The position numbers and the translations under genes were made by a program. A stretch of 64,000 bases of DNA from Caldilineaceae bacterium. GTDB taxonomy: Bacteria > Chloroflexota > Anaerolineae > Caldilineales > Caldilineaceae. Of the stretch, positions 44,880 through 54,116 are shown one piece after another (within the stretch, counting starts at the first letter, position 1; every line of letters begins with the position of its first letter). The notes beneath the pieces were generated by a model, which was given only the letters and a program-made list of their open reading frames with translations, ran no database searches and was not told the DNA's origin. The stretch spans positions 145,974 to 209,973 of the forward strand of contig JAJDTL010000002.1 in NCBI GenBank assembly GCA_022827195.1, given 5' to 3'.

Positions 44880-46631
44880 ATGATTCGAGATCAGATTCGG
44901 CAGGCGTTTATCGATGCCGTCGCCGCGGCGCAGGCTTGCGGCGATTTGCCCGCGATCGACACACCCCAGGTTGAAATTCAACGCCCCAATCAACCGGAAC
45001 ACGGCGACTACAGCTCCAACGTCGCCCTGCTCGCTGCTTCGTCAGTAAGAAAGTCGACAGGCGGCAAGGTCAACCCGCGTCAGATCGCCCAGTCTATCGT
45101 CGACCACCTCGCTCGCGGCGAGTCGGGCGGCAACGGCCGTGCCGACGCCATAGGCAGCGTCGAGCTCGCCGGCCCAGGATTCATCAACATACGCCTCAGC
45201 CAGCGCTGGCTGCAGCACCAGGTCCCGGCCATCGTCGCGGCCGGCGCCGATTTTGGCGCTATCGACAAGGGAGTGGGGCAACGCTGGCAGGTCGAATATG
45301 TCAGCGCCAATCCGACCGGTCCTCTCCACTACGGCGGCGGGCGAAACGCCGTGCTGGGAGACACACTCGCCAACCTTTTGGAAGCCGCCGGATACGAGGT
45401 CCAGCGGGAGTTCTACGTCAACGACAGCGGCACCCAGTTCCAGCTCTTCATCGAAAGCCTCTACGCCTGCTACCTGCAGCGCTGTCAACAGGAAAGCGGA
45501 AGCCCCGGCCCCAGCGCAGAGATTCCCGAAGACGGCTACCACGGCGCCTATCTCCACGACTATGCGCGCATGGTCTGGGAACGCGAAGGCGATCGCATTC
45601 TCAAGTTGGAAAGTGAGGCCGCCATTGCATCAATGCGCGACATCGGGCGCGAGATCGTCCTGCGCGATCTCGAGAGTGAGCTGCAGGCGTTGGGGGTAAC
45701 ATTCGACCGCTGGTTCAGCGAGCGCAGCCTTTACGACGAGGGTCTGGTCGATAGCCTTCTGAAGCAGCTCGCGGCCGACGGCGAAGTGATTGAGAGAGAC
45801 GGAGCCCGGTGGTTTGTCGCCAGCAAGTATCCGGGCAACGAAAAAGACGAAGTGGTCGTCCGCTCCAACGGCGCCCCTACATACTTTGCCAGCGACATCG
45901 CCTATCACTACGATAAGTTTGTGCGCCGCAAATTCGACAGGGTTATAAACGTCTGGGCCGTCGACCACCAGGGTCACGTCCCGCGCATGGCGGCAGTGAT
46001 GCGCGCTCTTGACGTCGACCCGGGGAGCCTGGTCATTCTGCTCTACAACCTGGTCAAACTGATTCGCGACGGCAGTGAGGTCAAGATGAGCAAGCGTTCG
46101 GGCGACCTGCTAACCGTACGCGAAGTTGTGGAAGAGGTCGGGTCGGACGCCGTGCGATTCATGCTTCTGACCACCAGCCCGGAGCGCAGCGTAGAATTCG
46201 ACATGAGCCTGGCCGTCCAGCGCAAGAACGAGAACCGCGTTTACTACGTCCAGTACGGTCATGCCCGCATCTGTTCGCTCCTGGACAAGGCCGCACAGAG
46301 CGGATTCGAGATCCCTGAAGCTCAGACGGGCGACGCCGCCGACACCGTGTCGCTACTTTCCCATCCTGCCGAGCTAAGCCTGATTCGCAAGATGCTTGAG
46401 ATGGAGGAGCAGATCGAGCTCGCGGTAGAGCGGCTCTCGCCCCACAATCTTACCTATTTTGCCGAGGACCTGACCAAGGCCTTCAGCGCCTTCTATGAGA
46501 ACTGCCAGGTGCTGCATTCGGACGTACCGCCCGAACTGGCACGCGCCAGGCTACTGCTGAGCCTTGCCGCCCGGACCGCCCTCGCGCGTGTCCTCCGCCT
46601 GATGGGCATGACCGCCCCGGAGACGATGTGA
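44880..46631 (+). CDS. argS: Arginine--tRNA ligase
   Basis: 583 aa from ATG 44880; the 18-codon upstream extension is not protein-like. Class I synthetase with an N-terminal additional domain (about 1-100), HIGH-like PTGPLHYGGGRNAVLGD, and KMSKRSG at 402-408 of the frame. C-terminal DALR anticodon domain ends ALARVLRLMGM. A GC-rich hairpin (44804-44828) lies in the 83-bp gap after polA and has no T-run. Confidence 0.96.
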   Translation: MIRDQIRQAFIDAVAAAQACGDLPAIDTPQVEIQRPNQPEHGDYSSNVALLAASSVRKSTGGKVNPRQIAQSIVDHLARGESGGNGRADAIGSVELAGPGFINIRLSQRWLQHQVPAIVAAGADFGAIDKGVGQRWQVEYVSANPTGPLHYGGGRNAVLGDTLANLLEAAGYEVQREFYVNDSGTQFQLFIESLYACYLQRCQQESGSPGPSAEIPEDGYHGAYLHDYARMVWEREGDRILKLESEAAIASMRDIGREIVLRDLESELQALGVTFDRWFSERSLYDEGLVDSLLKQLAADGEVIERDGARWFVASKYPGNEKDEVVVRSNGAPTYFASDIAYHYDKFVRRKFDRVINVWAVDHQGHVPRMAAVMRALDVDPGSLVILLYNLVKLIRDGSEVKMSKRSGDLLTVREVVEEVGSDAVRFMLLTTSPERSVEFDMSLAVQRKNENRVYYVQYGHARICSLLDKAAQSGFEIPEAQTGDAADTVSLLSHPAELSLIRKMLEMEEQIELAVERLSPHNLTYFAEDLTKAFSAFYENCQVLHSDVPPELARARLLLSLAARTALARVLRLMGMTAPETM

Positions 46632-46691
46632 CGATTGCACCCGGCCAATCCTGCCCGGTCGGGAGACTGTTCCCGCCGAGAGAGGGGCTAA

Positions 46692-48296
46692 ATGTCAGGT
46701 GAGTTCCGTGTTTTGGTCAGCGACAAGCTTTCGAAGAAGGGGCTGCAACCGCTTCTGCAGGACGGGCGCGTCTGCGTCGACATCCGTACCGACCTCGCTC
46801 CGGCGGTGTTGGAAGCCCAGATTTCCGAATACGATGCCTTGCTCGTCCGCAGCAGCACGCAGGTTAGCGCTGAACTTATTCAGGCCGGCACGCGGCTTCA
46901 GGCGATTGGACGCGCGGGCACCGGCGTCGACAATATCGACGTCGACGCGGCCACCCGCGCAGGCGTAACCGTCGTCAACACGCCGACGGGGAACACCGTC
47001 GCGGCAGCCGAGCACACCGTCGCCATGCTGATGGCCATGGCCCGCAATCTGCCCCAGGCAGAGCGCGACATCCGCGCCGGGCAGTGGAACCGCAGCCGCT
47101 TCGTCGGCACCGAGGTGCGCGACAAGACGCTCGGCATCATTGGCTTGGGCCGAATCGCGCAGGAGGTGCTCCAGGTTGCGCTCAGCCTGGGCATGCGGGT
47201 CATGGCGCATGATCCGTTCGTCAGCGATGAGTACGCCTCCCAGCGCGGCGTGACCCTGCTCTCGCTTGACGAACTGTTGCCGCAGGTCGACTTCCTTACC
47301 GTGCACGTGCCCCTCACCGACGCCACGCACAACATGATCGACGGCGCGCGCCTGCGGCAGCTCAAACCGGGCGCACGCGTTCTCAATGTCGCCCGCGGAG
47401 GCATCATCGACGAATGCGCCCTCGCCGCGGCTGTAGAGGACGGATACGTCGCCGGCGCAGCGCTCGACGTCTTCGAGCACGAACCTTTGCCGGCGGACAG
47501 CCCTTTGCGAAACAACGACAAGATAATCCTCACGCCCCACCTCGGCGCGAGTACGGTTGAAGCAATGGACCGCGTCGCCGAGGAGGTGGCCCTCCAGGTC
47601 CTGGACATTCTCAACGGTCGGCCCGCCCGATACGCTGTGAATGCGCCGATCGTGCCTCCCACTGCACTGAGGACTGTAGTCCCCTACATCGACCTGGCGG
47701 AACGAATGGGCCGCTTCTTACGTCAAATAGATGAACAGGGTATCACCCGATTGGAGATAACCGGGCACGGGCCAGTGACCGCTTTCGACATGGCCTATAT
47801 CGTTGCCTCTGCAATTCGGGGCCTTTTGTCGGGCGTAGTTGAAGAGCGCGTCAATCTGGTAAACGCCGAGCTTCTGGCCAAGATTCGCGGCATCGAGATA
47901 GTGCAGCGAAAGATGCCGGATCACGAACGCTATACGAGCATGATCACGTTGCGCTTGACCAGTGCCAGTGGTGTGAACAAAGTGCTGGGCACTGTCCTGC
48001 TCGACGAACCGACAATCGTCGCAATCAACGACCTTTGGGTGGAGTTTCCGGCCGAAGGCAACCTGCTGCTGGCATCACATACCGATCGACCCGGCATCAT
48101 AGGCAAAGTGGGCACATTGCTGGGCCGTTCGGATGTCAATATCAGTTTCATGCACGTGGGCCGCCGCGCACCGCGCGGCGAAGCAATCATGGTCTTGGGC
48201 ACGGACGAGCAGACGCCGGTCGCGGTCCTGAACGAGTTGGCGGGAATACAGGACATTCGCTGGCTGAAGGCTGTTGAGCTGTGCGAAGAGTTATGA
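46692..48296 (+). CDS. serA: D-3-phosphoglycerate dehydrogenase, long form
   Basis: 534 aa. First step of serine synthesis. NAD fold with LGIIGLGRIAQEVLQVA; catalytic Arg in NVARGGIIDE, Glu in VFEHEPLP and His in LTPHLGAST. After the catalytic core comes an intervening domain (about 320-450) and a C-terminal ACT domain (LLLASHTDRPGIIGKVGTLL), the type that senses serine. Ribosome site AGAGGGG before the ATG. Overlaps the next gene by 4 bp. Confidence 0.96.
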   Translation: MSGEFRVLVSDKLSKKGLQPLLQDGRVCVDIRTDLAPAVLEAQISEYDALLVRSSTQVSAELIQAGTRLQAIGRAGTGVDNIDVDAATRAGVTVVNTPTGNTVAAAEHTVAMLMAMARNLPQAERDIRAGQWNRSRFVGTEVRDKTLGIIGLGRIAQEVLQVALSLGMRVMAHDPFVSDEYASQRGVTLLSLDELLPQVDFLTVHVPLTDATHNMIDGARLRQLKPGARVLNVARGGIIDECALAAAVEDGYVAGAALDVFEHEPLPADSPLRNNDKIILTPHLGASTVEAMDRVAEEVALQVLDILNGRPARYAVNAPIVPPTALRTVVPYIDLAERMGRFLRQIDEQGITRLEITGHGPVTAFDMAYIVASAIRGLLSGVVEERVNLVNAELLAKIRGIEIVQRKMPDHERYTSMITLRLTSASGVNKVLGTVLLDEPTIVAINDLWVEFPAEGNLLLASHTDRPGIIGKVGTLLGRSDVNISFMHVGRRAPRGEAIMVLGTDEQTPVAVLNELAGIQDIRWLKAVELCEEL

Positions 48297-49207
48297 GAAG
48301 AGATCCCTCAATATCAGACTCTTTCTGGAACAATTCGGAGAACCTCGGAGAAGAGCTCAGGAACAGGTCCTCAGGTTGCCGCAGCCTGCAAGCGGCTGCA
48401 TTCGGCGAAGCCGGCAACAGTGCAGAGATTTCCGGCAGTTCGCCAGGTCTGACAGGCGGCGGAGGTTCTCTGTCCCGTCCTCTTCTTGCCCTCGTCACAC
48501 TCAGCCTGGTCTGGGCAGGCCCGATTCTCGCTTGCGGCAGCTTTCAGCCTCGCCCGACGCCGTCACCGCCACCGGTGGTCGCAACCTCAACACCGCTTTC
48601 TCCCGCAGCCGTTCAGGCGCCCGCCACACCTGTGCCAACCCAACCTCCCCCGCCCACCGCAACTTCCTTGCCATCGCCAACCCCGACCATCGCCGTCCAA
48701 AACCCGCTTAGTGTCGGTGACCAGGCGCGCATCGTGGCCGACACTGGCCTCAACATCCGCGAGCAGCCCAGTACCAGCGCCCCCGTCATCGTCCTTCTCG
48801 CCCGGGGCAAGCGGTTGCTTGTTCTGGAGGGCCCAGCGGCCTCGGACGGCTTTATCTGGTGGAAAGTGGATGACAATCAGGGCAATATTGGCTGGATAGC
48901 GAGCGGCGACGGCAGAGAGGAGTGGATTTCGCCCCAGGTTGGTGAGCCCCGCCCCGTCAACCGTTCCCCCATTGTTGGCGACCGCGTCGTCGTCACTCTC
49001 GTTGGAGAGCTGAGCGTACGCGCGCTTCCCGGCGTCAGTTCGCCCCTGGTCGCCCGCGCCCGCACCAACCAGCAGTTCAACGTAGTGGCCGGTCCCCAGT
49101 CGGCCGACAACTACTTCTGGTATCAGATCCGTTCCGACGACGGAGGCGTCGAAGGCTGGGCGGCCGACGGGAGGGACGGAGAGCGCTGGCTCACGCCCCT
49201 GGAGTAA
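48293..49207 (+). CDS. SH3-domain lipoprotein-like protein
   Basis: 304 aa. ATG overlaps the serA stop (ATGA). About 60 polar residues precede a signal-like segment LLALVTLSLVWAGPILAC, whose lipobox places Cys81; such a long n-region is odd, so the real start may be an unrecognised internal one. A Pro/Thr/Ser-rich linker (85-135) leads to two bacterial SH3 domains (about 140-215, with RIVADTGLNIREQPS, and 225-304, with ELSVRALPGVSS). Likely cell-surface and wall- or peptide-binding. Confidence 0.82.
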   Translation: MRRDPSISDSFWNNSENLGEELRNRSSGCRSLQAAAFGEAGNSAEISGSSPGLTGGGGSLSRPLLALVTLSLVWAGPILACGSFQPRPTPSPPPVVATSTPLSPAAVQAPATPVPTQPPPPTATSLPSPTPTIAVQNPLSVGDQARIVADTGLNIREQPSTSAPVIVLLARGKRLLVLEGPAASDGFIWWKVDDNQGNIGWIASGDGREEWISPQVGEPRPVNRSPIVGDRVVVTLVGELSVRALPGVSSPLVARARTNQQFNVVAGPQSADNYFWYQIRSDDGGVEGWAADGRDGERWLTPLE

Positions 49208-49225
49208 ACGCTTTGCGGGAGAAGG

Positions 49226-50479
49226 TCAGGCCGGTTGCAGGCCCAGCCGCCGCAGAGCGGTTTCGAGCACAAGGACAGCCTGCCAGAACTCGTCCAGGGC
49301 AATGTGCTCGTTCGGCGCGTGGTCCAGACTGCTGTCGCCCGGCCCGTACGCTGCAATTGGGCACTGCCACGCCGGGCCGACTACGTTCATGTCGCTTGTT
49401 CCGCTCTTGCTGACAAATCGAGGTCGGTCGGGCGTCAATTCACGGATCGCGGCGAGGAAACTGCGCACAAGCGCGTTCCGGCGGTCGCCGCGCCAGGCAG
49501 GTTCCTGGCCGTGAACGGTAAACTCGAGCTGCGAATCTCCGTGGCCGAACTGAAATCGCTGCAAACCACCGTCCTTGCCCTCGACGTAGGGCCGGCGAGG
49601 CAACTGTGAGCGACCACCGGTGCGCGCTTGCGCCCAATGCCACACCTCTTCCAAAAACGCGTCGACCTCGAAGTCAAGCGGCAGACGCAGCCCGATCTTT
49701 ATCCTCACGCGATCGAGCATCGCTTCGTCTGTCTGCGTGTTTATGTCGCGCAGACTGGGCAATAGCTGGTCGAAGGTCTTGGGTCTGTCGCGGTTGAATT
49801 TCTCCGCGCGGTCGCGCACCATATTCCACAGGTCGACCGCCAGCGTGGCTACGCCCGGATGGGGTCCGGCCGAGTGTGCCATCGGCTGGGCGGCCTCCAT
49901 CTCAAGCAGCAGCCTTCCCTTGTAGCCGAGCGTGATGCGCGCCACACCGCTCGGCTCGCCGATTACGCAGTAATCTGGCGCTGGCTCGCACGCGCCGTCA
50001 AATCGATCGCGAATGAAGCGGGCGCCCTTGCTCGTCGCAGCCTCCTCCTCGACCGCGCCGACGACGACAATGCGAATATTGCTATTGCGCGCCCACTCCG
50101 TCCCCAGGCGCGCGGCGGCGGAGGCGAACGTTACGAGCGGACCCTTGGCGTCGACAGTTCCCCGGCCATGGAGGACAGAACCGTCGTCGCGCTCTTCAAC
50201 GCGCACGGGGATCTCCCCGTACACAGTGTCGATATGTCCGAGGAGTACCACGGTCCGAGCCGCGTCAATGGGGCCAATCTCGCCAACTGCGTTGCCTGCA
50301 GCGTCAACCTCGCACCTTTCGTATCCAAGCGAGCGCATCGACTCGACCAGAAACCGGCTTGCCGCAAGCTCGCGGCCGCTCAATGACGGAATCTCAACCA
50401 GCCTGGTAAGTAGAGCCTCCGCGTCGGCCCGGGAAACCTGGCGCGTTGTCGCGCCGGAAGAAGCCGGACAGTCCGTCAA
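49226..50479 (-). CDS. lysK: M20 metallohydrolase, LysK-type (LysW-lysine/ornithine hydrolase)
   Basis: 417 aa. M20 di-zinc hydrolase: [10 protein letters not shown] (His82, Asp84), [11 protein letters not shown] (Asp110), [10 protein letters not shown] (Glu pair 144-145) and [10 protein letters not shown]. The stretch [17 protein letters not shown] closes the site. Overall it looks most like LysK, which releases lysine or ornithine from the carrier protein LysW; ArgE/DapE relatives cannot be excluded. The gene starts 2 bp after the PAC2 gene. No LysW, LysX, LysY, LysZ or LysJ gene is in the window. Convergent with the SH3 gene, 18 bp apart. Confidence 0.78.
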   Translation of the reverse strand: MTDCPASSGATTRQVSRADAEALLTRLVEIPSLSGRELAASRFLVESMRSLGYERCEVDAAGNAVGEIGPIDAARTVVLLGHIDTVYGEIPVRVEERDDGSVLHGRGTVDAKGPLVTFASAAARLGTEWARNSNIRIVVVGAVEEEAATSKGARFIRDRFDGACEPAPDYCVIGEPSGVARITLGYKGRLLLEMEAAQPMAHSAGPHPGVATLAVDLWNMVRDRAEKFNRDRPKTFDQLLPSLRDINTQTDEAMLDRVRIKIGLRLPLDFEVDAFLEEVWHWAQARTGGRSQLPRRPYVEGKDGGLQRFQFGHGDSQLEFTVHGQEPAWRGDRRNALVRSFLAAIRELTPDRPRFVSKSGTSDMNVVGPAWQCPIAAYGPGDSSLDHAPNEHIALDEFWQAVLVLETALRRLGLQPA

Positions 50480-50481
50480 GA

Positions 50482-51402
50482 TCAGCTCTCCAGGTCGTCC
50501 AGCAGGTCGCCCAACTCCCGCTCCCAGACGTCATCGAGCGGCATAAAGGGGTTCTCGGTAAACTCCTCCTCCAACTTCTGCATATAGGCGTGAACGTCAA
50601 GTTGAGGTGCCTGGCGCGCCAGTTCTTCCATCTGCTCCTCCATCGACGTCGTCAGCTCGTCGCTCTGGATCCGCAGCTCCGAAAGATCGATGCCCAGGTG
50701 GAACATGAAGTCTGCCCGGCGCAATATGTCGTACCAGGCCTTGACGTCGTCTTCGATGCGTACGCTCTGCGCGGGCAACATCACCTGCCCAAAGTCATAG
50801 GCCGGCACGAAGCCGTGGAAGCAGATGTATTCGACGTTTCTCTGACCGGCATGGTAGGCGAGATAGGAGCCGATCGTTGTGCCGCCTTCGTAGTTCGAGA
50901 ACCGCACTGCGTACTCCTCCATCTCCTTGCGCATCGCCTCCATGCTGAAAACACAGGAGATGTCCCGGTCCTTGTTGAATGGCATGGCCCCGTATACACC
51001 ACCGACGGCCACGATCCTTTTGACATCCAATGCCTCTGCGATATCGAGAAAGGCCTCGGCGTATTCCTCTTCGTTGACGTGAGGCTCCTCGCCGAGAAAA
51101 ATCACGAGCCCCTTTTCGCCGAATTCCGCATAGTGCAGCTCCGACTTGATAACGCGCATCTCCTGCACGACACCCTCTTTTGTATGCACTTCGGGCCGCA
51201 GCAGGTGATGCGCCCCCGGCATCTGGAAGAGAAAGAATCGATCGCGGCTAATCTCGCCGATCTTGCGCGCTTCAAACTTCTGGATCAGGTAGGCGGGGAG
51301 CCCCGAGGAGATCGAACCGGCGTCGGCCCACTGGTGCCAGCCGGCGATCATGATCTTCTCTTTTTCCGTCGGCGTCTCCCACAGGTGAACTCGCTCGTCC
51401 AT
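50482..51402 (-). CDS. PAC2 family protein
   Basis: 306 aa from ATG 51402, which has GAGGT 7 bp upstream; an ATG eight codons earlier is possible. Proteasome-assembly-chaperone-2-like fold: [15 protein letters not shown] near the start, [32 protein letters not shown] and [13 protein letters not shown]. Acidic C-terminal helices follow. Bacterial members are of unknown function. Adjacent genes are lysK (2 bp downstream) and a methyltransferase (45 bp upstream). Confidence 0.88.
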   Translation of the reverse strand: MDERVHLWETPTEKEKIMIAGWHQWADAGSISSGLPAYLIQKFEARKIGEISRDRFFLFQMPGAHHLLRPEVHTKEGVVQEMRVIKSELHYAEFGEKGLVIFLGEEPHVNEEEYAEAFLDIAEALDVKRIVAVGGVYGAMPFNKDRDISCVFSMEAMRKEMEEYAVRFSNYEGGTTIGSYLAYHAGQRNVEYICFHGFVPAYDFGQVMLPAQSVRIEDDVKAWYDILRRADFMFHLGIDLSELRIQSDELTTSMEEQMEELARQAPQLDVHAYMQKLEEEFTENPFMPLDDVWERELGDLLDDLES

Positions 51403-51447
51403 TTTGTGACCTCGATTTCGCTGCATGAATTGCGCGAACAGTATGGT

Positions 51448-52332
51448 TCACTGTCGCTGCAATCGGAAGACGATCACCGGCGGGATCTCGCTGAAGTTCG
51501 GGCCCCAGCCAAGCTCGTGTCTGCCAGGCGGATGCGTAGCGGGAAACGCCCGCTCCTCAATTCCGTTCATCACAAATCCAGCCTTCAGGCCAACGTTCAG
51601 CAACATGTCGAGCGGGCGGTGAAAGTACGGCTGAGGCGTCGGCTGCCCGCGCAACGCCAGTCCACGCTGCATCGATGGCGTCATATAGCGGCTCACGCGT
51701 ACACCGTAGGTCGTGATGAGCTCGCCGTCCCGATCTTCGAACTCAGAGTAACGTGTGGCGTCCGCCTGGTTAAAGCAGGGGTGCACCATTGAAAAAACGA
51801 AGCAGCCGCCCGGCTTCAGCAGCGAATACAGATTGCGGAAGAGCGGCTCGATCTCGGCCATATCAAACAGTGCCATATTGCAGAGGGCGCTGTCGAATCT
51901 TTCCTGTCCCAGCGCCAGCAATCCCTGTTCGTCGCCGGCGTCGAGCACGCGGAACTCGATCTTCCCGTCAGCGGCTGACGTGCGACGCTTTGCCCTTGCT
52001 ATCATCCCCTCCGCCAGATCAAATGCGACAACCCGCGCGCCCAAGCGGCCCAGCCTTCTGCTGGTCAGCCCGTTGCCGCAGGCTATGTCCAACACATTTT
52101 GTCCCGGCTCAACAGCTAGAAACTTTTCTGTGACCGGCCAGCACAGCACGTTCACAAAGTCATTGCCTTCACCCATGTACTCGTCCCAGTAGGCCGAGTT
52201 TTCATTCCAGACCCGCTCGACTTCGTCACGGAATTCGGCAAAAGCTGTTGTATCGTTCGCCCTCACACCGGCCGCCTGCGCGTCGCCGGCCCCAGCTGGA
52301 ACAGTCCGCTCGCGTCCGTTAGACTCGGTCAC
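51448..52332 (-). CDS. Class I SAM-dependent methyltransferase
   Basis: 294 aa. SAM-binding loop VLDIACGNGLTSRRLG, then VVAFDLAEGMIARAK, and a CNMALFDMAEIEPLF motif IV region. A conserved SMVHPCFN follows. The first 30 residues are low-complexity. Small-molecule methyltransferase of unknown substrate. Its last codons are followed by the PAC2 gene after 45 bp. Confidence 0.88.
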   Translation of the reverse strand: MTESNGRERTVPAGAGDAQAAGVRANDTTAFAEFRDEVERVWNENSAYWDEYMGEGNDFVNVLCWPVTEKFLAVEPGQNVLDIACGNGLTSRRLGRLGARVVAFDLAEGMIARAKRRTSAADGKIEFRVLDAGDEQGLLALGQERFDSALCNMALFDMAEIEPLFRNLYSLLKPGGCFVFSMVHPCFNQADATRYSEFEDRDGELITTYGVRVSRYMTPSMQRGLALRGQPTPQPYFHRPLDMLLNVGLKAGFVMNGIEERAFPATHPPGRHELGWGPNFSEIPPVIVFRLQRQ

Positions 52333-52635
52333 CCGTTCGCTCCTGTGGGCTTTCAGGCCGTCGCGACCGCAATCTTTCGGCGACTCGGTCTTCCGACGAC
52401 CTTCCGCAACATTCTACCACACTCCGCGGCGCACCGAACACAGGTTGTCGACCCATCACTCGCTTGTGTGTCTCTGTCAAGGTGGGTTGAAAGACGGTCC
52501 CTATCTGCCCGTTCAACCATTCAAACTCTTCTCTACGGTTCGAATCTGCAGAGTCGGGCACCCGCCGATTCCGCCGAGAGCCGGTACCAGAGGCCGTGCC
52601 GCAGAAAGCAATTGGGCTGGCCGGGCCTGGCCCCT
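52333..52635. other. 303-bp intergenic region
   Basis: Between the PyrK-like gene end and the methyltransferase start, both on the minus strand. No convincing gene, terminator or clean promoter is seen. Confidence 0.5.
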
Positions 52636-53526
52636 TCAGTCCACCAGCTCCATCAGGTCGAATACCGGACCGTGGACGCAGGCGCGCGTAAAGCCTCCCC
52701 TGCCAGTCGGGACGACACAGACCAGACAGGCTCCTACGCCGCAAGCCAGGTCGGCCTTCACCAGAACCTGGACGAAACTGCTGTCTGTGCGGATTCTGCT
52801 TTGCCCGGTCACATGGCGGAGTTCACCGAATCGAGAGGCCGGCACGCCGGCGCAGATCAGATCGGCCCAGGCGGCTGTCTGTCGGAGCTGCTCCAACCAT
52901 TCAGGCTCATCGGTTGCCGTCCGCACCTCCACCTGCACGGGCAGCCATGGAATCAGCGCTGCCAATTCGTTTTCGCTGCCGGCCCGCAATAGGATTGTCG
53001 CGCGCCCACCTTGGTCAAGTGACTGTTCGCACAAGGAGTACAGTTGCCAGAACCACGCCGGGTCGTCGGCAACGTCTACCGCGATAAGCAGGTTATGCGG
53101 TTCAGTGGGGACCGGGAAACCGTTGCCGAACGGCCCCAAGAGATTGAGTGGGTCGCCCGGTCGGCGTCTTGTCAGCCAAAGAAGGGCAGGATCCATGCCG
53201 ACTCGGTCCGGGATTTCATCCGCTGTGTCTTGCCGCGGTACAGCCTGGCCAATGCCCGGGTAGACCCGCCAGAAGTCCCCCTGATCCCTCACTTGGCGGC
53301 TGCAAACGGACAGCGGCCGCCGCAAATAGAGCGACCAGTCACAGTCCCGCTCAAGGCCAACATCGTTGCTGCAGCGCGCCAGGAAATACCGCCCCGCGCT
53401 GTTCAGCGTCGGCGGTAGCGCTCCTTGAGGTAGGCGTAACTCGAAGGGCAACCCCGGTTCGACTGCTTCTGTGAACTGCCCCACAAGCGGACGAGGCGAC
53501 CCCGCTCCCATCTCTCCCGGTCTCAT
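52636..53526 (-). CDS. PyrK-like ferredoxin-reductase-fold iron-sulfur protein
   Basis: 296 aa. The C-terminus has the [2Fe-2S] motif of PyrK (dihydroorotate dehydrogenase electron-transfer subunit): Cys262, Cys267, Cys270 and Cys283 in ACGVGACLVC and TRACVHGPVFD. An FAD-type motif is seen as RRPLSVCS (69-76), and GPFGNGFP (131-138) is also conserved. The NAD-binding glycine-rich loop, however, is replaced by LLIAVDVADDPAWF, so NAD binding is doubtful. No pyrD or other pyrimidine gene is adjacent. It may pass electrons in another complex. Confidence 0.8.
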   Translation of the reverse strand: MRPGEMGAGSPRPLVGQFTEAVEPGLPFELRLPQGALPPTLNSAGRYFLARCSNDVGLERDCDWSLYLRRPLSVCSRQVRDQGDFWRVYPGIGQAVPRQDTADEIPDRVGMDPALLWLTRRRPGDPLNLLGPFGNGFPVPTEPHNLLIAVDVADDPAWFWQLYSLCEQSLDQGGRATILLRAGSENELAALIPWLPVQVEVRTATDEPEWLEQLRQTAAWADLICAGVPASRFGELRHVTGQSRIRTDSSFVQVLVKADLACGVGACLVCVVPTGRGGFTRACVHGPVFDLMELVD

Positions 53527-53610
53527 ACGAAATCACTCTGCGCCCGGCATGACGACACCGGTGGCAGGGGAACTCTTCTGGCGGCTTTTCATCCAATCGT
53601 CGGACTTCAC

Positions 53611-53832
53611 TTATTCGTCTCTCTCGGGCGTTTCAGCTTCTTCCCGCTCTACGTGCCCCTGTTCAGAGCGTCTTTTGCGGGGAAACGGCCGTTTCTTGAC
53701 CAGAGGCCCGGGCTCGATGATAGCAAAGATAACGACAACTACGATCCCACCGATCGCGATAGCGGCCAAGACCTGCCAAAAGAGAGCGCCGAGGGCGCCT
53801 GGCTCGACCCAAACATTTACGAAATGGGACAT
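53611..53832 (-). CDS. Small single-pass membrane protein
   Basis: 73 aa. One hydrophobic segment (about 14-40, ending IIEPGP) followed by a strongly basic then acidic tail, consistent with a cytoplasmic C-terminus. No family recognised. It lies 84 bp upstream of the PyrK-like gene on the same strand and divergent from the DUF58 gene. The composition is protein-like but evidence is limited. Confidence 0.5.
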   Translation of the reverse strand: MSHFVNVWVEPGALGALFWQVLAAIAIGGIVVVVIFAIIEPGPLVKKRPFPRKRRSEQGHVEREEAETPERDE

Positions 53833-54116
53833 TTCAATGACCGCTCGCTTCTCCAGAACGACACGTCATCCACGCTCCCAGCTGGAACCATCAGCAGGCG
53901 TTCGTCTTCCGGCGGGTTCCTGGGAGCGCCGTGATTCTATGGTACAATCTGGTCAGTTCCTGCCTGGCAGCCGTGCCGGCTGGCTTGAACTGGATGCCAA
54001 CCCAGGCGCGTCGCCCCGGTCGGACCGACCGAAGTCTGCGCTTTTCCTGGCTGAACCATTGCCGGCGCAGTCCTGGCCCATTTTGACATAACTGACTGCC
54101 AGCAGCCAATCGTATC

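Noticed and set aside
50446..51792. 448-codon open frame antisense to the PAC2 and methyltransferase genes
   Set aside because: Crosses two real genes on the other strand and has no recognisable domain.
54083..54088. TTGACA as a promoter for the DUF58 gene
   Set aside because: No -10 box at 16-18 bp and the start codon would be too close.
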